25,933 nt of DNA, from assembly GCA_963925675.1 (NCBI GenBank), contig CAWUSW010000044.1, positions 1 through 25,933 on the forward strand. Direction: 5' to 3'. How positions within the stretch are numbered: position 1 is the stretch's first letter; each line of letters begins with the position of its first letter. Positions 24,185 through 25,933 of the stretch are shown piece after piece. Both the position numbers and the translations under genes were made by a program. The notes under the pieces were generated by a model. It was not told the origin of the DNA. It saw only the letters and a list, made by a program, of their open reading frames with translations, and did no database searches. This DNA comes from Eutrophocola sp963925675. Its GTDB lineage: Bacteria; Pseudomonadota; Gammaproteobacteria; Pseudomonadales; Pseudohongiellaceae.

Positions 24185-25006
24185 ATGCCTTTAGATCTTG
24201 ATCTTATTATCGAACCGGAAACGCTGTCAGCCGTTCTTGGTGATGACAATCTTTTGATTGTGGATGTCAGCTCTGCCAACACTTATGCGCAAGTGCATGT
24301 GCCAGGCGCTATTCATGTTAATCCTTCTGAACTTGTCAGCGGCTTACCGCCAGCCCCCGGGAAGATGCCCGATAAGGAAAAGCTTGAAAGCCTTTTTTCA
24401 CGTATCGGGTATTCCCCGGACAAGCACATAGTCGTCTACGATGATGAAGGCGGCGGCTGGGCTGGGCGCTTTATCTGGACCCTGGATATCATTAACCATC
24501 AACATTATTCCTACCTCAATGGCGGCATTCATGCCTGGGCTAAGGAAAATCACTCGCTGGACAAGCAACCGGTGTCAGCGGCCCCCACGCAAGTTACTCT
24601 TACTTTGGATAAATCATTCAATGCAGAACTTGATGAAGTTCTGGCATCCCTGGATGATGAGCGCACCAAAATATGGGATGCGCGCAGCCATGAAGAATTT
24701 ATTGGCACCAGGTTATCCTCTGCACGCGGCGGCCACATTCCTGGTGCAATCAATCTTGACTGGCTGGAGACTATGGACCGATCTCGTAATCTGAGATTGC
24801 TCCCTCTACCAATGTTAAAGCAGATGCTTGAAGACCGGGGTATACGATCAGGTGACAGGATCATTACTCATTGCCAAACACATCACCGTTCCGGCCTGAC
24901 CTATCTGATCGCCAAGGCATTGGGTTTTCAGGTACAAGCCTATGACGGCTCCTGGTCAGAATGGGGCAACTTGCCTGACACGCCGATAGAAACCGGTGCA
25001 GGCTGA
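24185..25006 (+). CDS. rhdA: Rhodanese-type sulfurtransferase, RhdA-like
   Basis: The 273-residue protein has two rhodanese domains; the second carries the active site. The catalytic cysteine is C230 in HCQTHHRSGLTY, and this loop and residue number are those known for RhdA of Azotobacter vinelandii, a thiosulfate:cyanide sulfurtransferase. The CQTHHRS loop differs from the CGSGVTA-type loop of 3-mercaptopyruvate sulfurtransferases such as E. coli SseA, so RhdA is the better name. A GGAAG ribosome-binding site precedes the ATG. psd begins 13 bases after the stop, and the rhdA-psd pair is known in pseudomonads, so the two are probably cotranscribed. Confidence 0.93.
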   Translation: MPLDLDLIIEPETLSAVLGDDNLLIVDVSSANTYAQVHVPGAIHVNPSELVSGLPPAPGKMPDKEKLESLFSRIGYSPDKHIVVYDDEGGGWAGRFIWTLDIINHQHYSYLNGGIHAWAKENHSLDKQPVSAAPTQVTLTLDKSFNAELDEVLASLDDERTKIWDARSHEEFIGTRLSSARGGHIPGAINLDWLETMDRSRNLRLLPLPMLKQMLEDRGIRSGDRIITHCQTHHRSGLTYLIAKALGFQVQAYDGSWSEWGNLPDTPIETGAG

Positions 25007-25019
25007 TCCCATACACGTC

Positions 25020-25874
25020 ATGAAATCCCTGTTTATTTTCTTTCAGCATATTGCTCCCCAGCACCTGCTTTCCCGTCTGGCAGGAAAACTGGCAAGCGCC
25101 TCTTCCCCATGGCTGAAAAATTTCATGATAAAGAAATTTATCAAACGCTATGGCGTGAATATGGCCGAAGCAATTCATTCAGACGCAGAGGACTTTGCCA
25201 CCTTTAATGAATTTTTTACGCGCGCCTTAAAACCTGGCGCAAGAACAATTCATCAGGCTGAAGATACTGTGGTCAGTCCGGCGGACGGCATCATCAGTGC
25301 CGCCGGGGATATCAGCGGCGATCAATTGTTTCAGGCCAAGGGAAAGAATTTTTCATTGACCGCCTTGCTTGGTGGCGACAGTGATGCTGCAAGTCCGTTT
25401 CTGGATGGATCATTTGTCACAGTTTATCTCTCGCCTAAAGATTATCACCGTGTACATATGCCTTGCGCCGGCACCTTGAAAAAAATGATTTACGTGCCCG
25501 GGAAACTGTTTTCAGTGAATCAGACTACCAGCGAGAGAATTGATGATCTGTTTGCCCGCAACGAACGTGCAGTGTGTCTGTTTGATACTGATGCAGGCCC
25601 GATGGCGATGATTCTTGTCGGCGCCATGATTGTTGCTGGCATAGAAACAGTATGGTCTGGTCAGGTAGCCCCTGCGCCACATGGCCTCAGCGTAAGCGAT
25701 TATGCAAACCAGCACCCTGCAATTCAGCTGGCCAAGGGGGAAGAAATGGGACGGTTTAAGTTGGGCTCTACAGTAATTTTATTGACCGGCCCGGGAGCCG
25801 TTAATTGGTTGCAGGACGTAGATGAAAATTTTGCCGTGAAAATGGGCGAACAAATTGGCGAAATAAAAAAATAG
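25020..25874 (+). CDS. psd: Phosphatidylserine decarboxylase proenzyme
   Basis: Psd decarboxylates phosphatidylserine to phosphatidylethanolamine at the inner membrane. The 284-residue proenzyme is cut between G249 and S250 in KLGSTVILL, where the serine becomes the pyruvoyl cofactor of the small subunit. The motifs TFNEFFTRALKPGAR, VSPADG and LSPKDYHRVHMP are typical. The ATG at 25020 gives MKSLFIFFQHIAPQHLLSRL, the normal N-terminus; a GTG at 24996 would overlap rhdA and add eight residues. The ribosome-binding site is weak. The 59 bases after the stop hold no feature I can support. Confidence 0.96.
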   Translation: MKSLFIFFQHIAPQHLLSRLAGKLASASSPWLKNFMIKKFIKRYGVNMAEAIHSDAEDFATFNEFFTRALKPGARTIHQAEDTVVSPADGIISAAGDISGDQLFQAKGKNFSLTALLGGDSDAASPFLDGSFVTVYLSPKDYHRVHMPCAGTLKKMIYVPGKLFSVNQTTSERIDDLFARNERAVCLFDTDAGPMAMILVGAMIVAGIETVWSGQVAPAPHGLSVSDYANQHPAIQLAKGEEMGRFKLGSTVILLTGPGAVNWLQDVDENFAVKMGEQIGEIKK

Positions 25875-25933
25875 CTTTCTCCCACTGCGTACTACTCTTT
25901 CCAGGGGTCATGTTTCTTTATTGGAATCTCTGC

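Overview
The window reads as ordinary chromosome of a gammaproteobacterium. The protein families and gene order resemble those of Pseudomonas and its marine relatives: rnr-rlmB, rpsF-rpsR-(membrane protein)-rplI, dnaB-alr-radA, orn divergent from rsgA, and rhdA-psd. The genus cannot be fixed from the sequence alone. I see no phage, plasmid, CRISPR array, insertion sequence or clear genomic island.

Left part (1-5530). A short gene-poor stretch is followed by a minus-strand tRNA-Leu(CAG) with a clear sigma70 promoter, and by a secreted metallo-beta-lactamase-fold protein on the minus strand. Next come rnr (RNase R) and rlmB (23S rRNA methyltransferase), overlapping by four bases, and a NERD-domain membrane protein. 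The region just before rnr holds an unusual duplicated pair of short hairpin-forming repeats.

Ribosomal and replication core (5530-15540). A strong promoter drives rpsF, rpsR, a DUF2232-like membrane protein and rplI, ending at a Rho-independent terminator. S6 and L9 both carry acidic, Ala/Glu/Asp-rich C-terminal tails. A minus-strand membrane-anchored winged-helix regulator sits between rplI and dnaB, sharing a 650-base AT-rich intergenic region with dnaB. dnaB, alr, radA and a protein with three DnaT-like repeats follow, linking helicase, recombination and probable primosome functions; alr is the cell-wall gene among them.

Accessory stretch (15540-22420). This holds a DUF1348 protein, an unidentified lipoprotein, a spermidine-synthase-like system split into a membrane ORF and a catalytic-fold ORF, an EamA/YedA-type exporter, a small two-helix membrane protein and an M13 lipoprotein peptidase. 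A hairpin and a strong plus-strand terminator with no upstream plus-strand gene suggest a small RNA near 22280-22380.

Right part (22420-25933). orn and rsgA are divergent, followed by rhdA (sulfurtransferase) and psd (phosphatidylserine decarboxylase).

Two families of REP-like palindromes are scattered between genes; one has the layout of enterobacterial PU/BIME elements. I found no convincing new multi-gene system. The best leads are the orphan small-RNA-like locus, the rnr upstream repeat pairs, the triple DnaT-repeat protein, the regulator inserted beside dnaB, and the split spermidine-synthase-like pair.
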